NCBI RefSeq assembly: GCF_005771435.1
Contig: NZ_VANI01000014.1
Location: forward strand, 168,284-232,283
Origin: Microbulbifer harenosus
Lineage (GTDB): Bacteria > Pseudomonadota > Gammaproteobacteria > Pseudomonadales > Cellvibrionaceae
Direction: 5' to 3'
Length of the DNA: 64,000 nucleotides
The translations under genes were made by a program, and so were the position numbers. Of this stretch, positions 63,040 through 64,000 are shown piece by piece. The notes under the pieces were generated by a model. The model was not told where the DNA came from. It made no database searches and worked only from the letters and a program-made list of their open reading frames with translations. How positions within the stretch are numbered: the first letter of the stretch is position 1; each line of letters opens with the position of its first letter.

Positions 63040-63452
63040 CAAGACCATTAGGAGTGAAACTTGGAGGATTTCATCCTTACAACACACGGGGCGCCCATTT
63101 GGAGGAGACGCCCGGCCGGCACTACTAAACACGACTTGGGGGGGAGATGTGTGCTAGCCAGCTACACTCAGTATTGGTCACGTCCTCGCGATTGCCAGTT
63201 CGCGGTCAAAAAAATTTAGAACAATTGGGAATAGAAAACCCTTTTCAATTTCATTGGGTTATTACACCGCAAAAAAGAACATTATTTAGCCAGAGAACCA
63301 ACTAATTGAGATAACCTCTGACTTACCCTTGACTAATCCCCGACAACCCATAGAATAGCGCCCTCTTACACGCCGCCAGGCACGTAAGTATCAGAAAACG
63401 CTAGGATTTTTATCCGTCTTCCGATAGAATCTGCGGCGTTTTCAACACCTGT
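63040..63452. other. Intergenic region between the peptidase gene and tRNA-Cys (413 bases)
   Basis: No gene called. A run of seven Gs (63138-63144) echoes the G run in the hairpin at 63019-63026; both are followed by AGA. Small inverted repeats GGAT-TTC-ATCC (63066-63076), GGGCG...CGCCC and CGCGA...TCGCG lie between. The last 120 bases carry tRNA promoter elements. Confidence 0.5.
63329..63356 (+). promoter_or_regulatory. Promoter upstream of the tRNA-Cys/tRNA-Leu unit
   Basis: TTGACT (63329-63334), 16-base spacer, TAGAAT (63351-63356). A second TAGAAT (63425-63430) is followed by GC-rich CTGCGGCG and is closer to the tRNA, but its -35 is weak. Confidence 0.5.
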
Positions 63453-63526
63453 GGCTAGGTGGCAGAGTGGTCATGCAGCGGACTGCAACTCCGTGTACGC
63501 CGGTTCGATTCCGACCCTAGCCTCCA
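63453..63526 (+). tRNA. tRNA-Cys (anticodon GCA)
   Basis: Seventy-four bases with encoded CCA. Acceptor GGCTAGG pairs with CCTAGCC. The anticodon loop is CTGCAAC with GCA. T-loop TTCGATT. Confidence 0.96.
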
Positions 63527-63600
63527 TTTTTCTCTCAGTCTTTTTGCAAGACTGGTTCTTCAGAAACGGATTAAATTACCGTCAACTGAACGCCCTATCT

Positions 63601-63687
63601 GCCCGGATGGTGGAATTGGTAGACACAGGAGACTTAAAATCTCCCGACCTTTTGGTCGTGCCGGTTCAAGTCCGGCTCTGGGCACCA
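63601..63687 (+). tRNA. tRNA-Leu (anticodon UAA)
   Basis: Eighty-seven bases with a long variable arm and encoded CCA. Acceptor GCCCGGA pairs with TCTGGGC with one wobble. Anticodon stem GGAGA/TCTCC holds TAA. It follows tRNA-Cys by 74 bases, an order common in gammaproteobacteria, so they are likely co-transcribed. Confidence 0.96.
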
Positions 63688-63992
63688 CCTTCCGCGTTAG
63701 CAACCACTTCGATATTTGCTCAAGTAGACGCTGTGTAGACGCTTAGCAGACATTTTTTGCTATAAGTCGCCATTTCCCCCACCAAGCTAGAATACAGTTT
63801 CGAAAGCCCCCACTCCCGCCACCACCTTTAGCGCCTGAACCATCCATCCACGAGCACAAGAACTACCAGAAATAACGCTCTTGCGTGACGTCCGGCTCAA
63901 TTTCAGTGTAAGCGCCAAAGAATCAGCACCTGTTTTTCCTGATTCGACTTCAACACACTGATTCCAACCGTACTTACACAAAGGAATCAGCC
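63688..63992. other. Intergenic region after tRNA-Leu (305 bases)
   Basis: A short direct repeat of TAGACGCT near 63725 and 63734, and an AT-rich T-run just after it that could end the tRNA transcript. A 64-codon minus-strand frame (63787-63981) has no recognisable family. No attachment site was seen. Confidence 0.45.
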
Positions 63993-64000
63993 ATGACCCC
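63993..64000 (+). CDS. Start of a gene cut by the window edge
   Basis: ATGACCCC at the very end, preceded by AAGGA seven bases upstream. Only two codons are visible, so the product is unknown. Confidence 0.45.

Noticed and set aside
63787..63981. 64-codon minus-strand frame beside tRNA-Leu
   Set aside because: Cannot be tied to any family; no clear ribosome site. Mentioned only in the intergenic entry. Integrase or attachment site was considered because of the tRNA, but no 3'-end duplication was seen.

Overview
The window reads as chromosomal DNA of a marine, Gram-negative gammaproteobacterium, probably of the Cellvibrionales and perhaps Microbulbifer-like. The evidence is the family content: a full type II secretion operon, a large TonB-dependent receptor, DUF2788 and DUF1285 proteins, Prc, an HAE1-type RND pump, and ETF plus ETF-quinone oxidoreductase. 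GC is fairly high and coding is dense. The genus is inference. No insertion sequence, prophage, CRISPR array or integron was recognised.

Layout. (1) 1-15542 is a carbon and stress block: the end of a glyceraldehyde-3-phosphate dehydrogenase, 6-phosphofructokinase II, Hsp20, a 2879-residue cyclic beta-glucan synthase-type protein coupled to a tandem universal stress protein, PEP synthase, a likely low-affinity iron permease remnant, and a TerC-family protein. (2) 15746-16829 is an AzlCD branched-chain amino acid exporter. (3) 17134-22120 is a tight three-gene operon: a FAN1-like VRR-NUC nuclease, a PD-(D/E)XK nuclease fused to an XPD/DinG helicase, and an HExxH protein (CLCA_X/LPD1-like). This is the best candidate for an under-described DNA-processing system. 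(4) 22329-23246 is an MscS channel. (5) 23411-26939 is molybdate uptake, modABC behind a near-perfect ModE box, with modE convergent. (6) 27109-32517 is an RND efflux pump with a divergent TetR regulator. (7) 32907-38901 holds Prc, exonuclease III, a hybrid sensor kinase whose phospho-acceptor His is Gln, and two small conserved genes. (8) 39250-50018 is the T2SS operon gspC to gspM on the minus strand. (9) 50243-53999 holds etfBA and, divergently, ETF-QO, with a PsrA-type palindrome between them. (10) 54166-58712 is a TonB-dependent receptor and a beta-helix-like lipoprotein preceded by adjacent perfect inverted repeats. (11) 58994-61424 holds DUF1285, TetR and TesB. (12) 61547-64000 holds tRNA-Pro(CGG), a secreted HExxH protein, tRNA-Cys(GCA), tRNA-Leu(UAA), and the start of a gene cut by the window edge.

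How the parts fit: glycolytic and gluconeogenic enzymes sit beside stress proteins and a periplasmic-glucan synthase, suggesting an osmotic or starvation module. ETF and ETF-QO pass beta-oxidation electrons to quinone and appear to share an acyl-CoA-type operator. The T2SS and TonB receptor fit a polymer-degrading marine lifestyle. Start codons were moved from the longest reading frame where a Shine-Dalgarno sequence, signal peptide or regulatory site argued for it.
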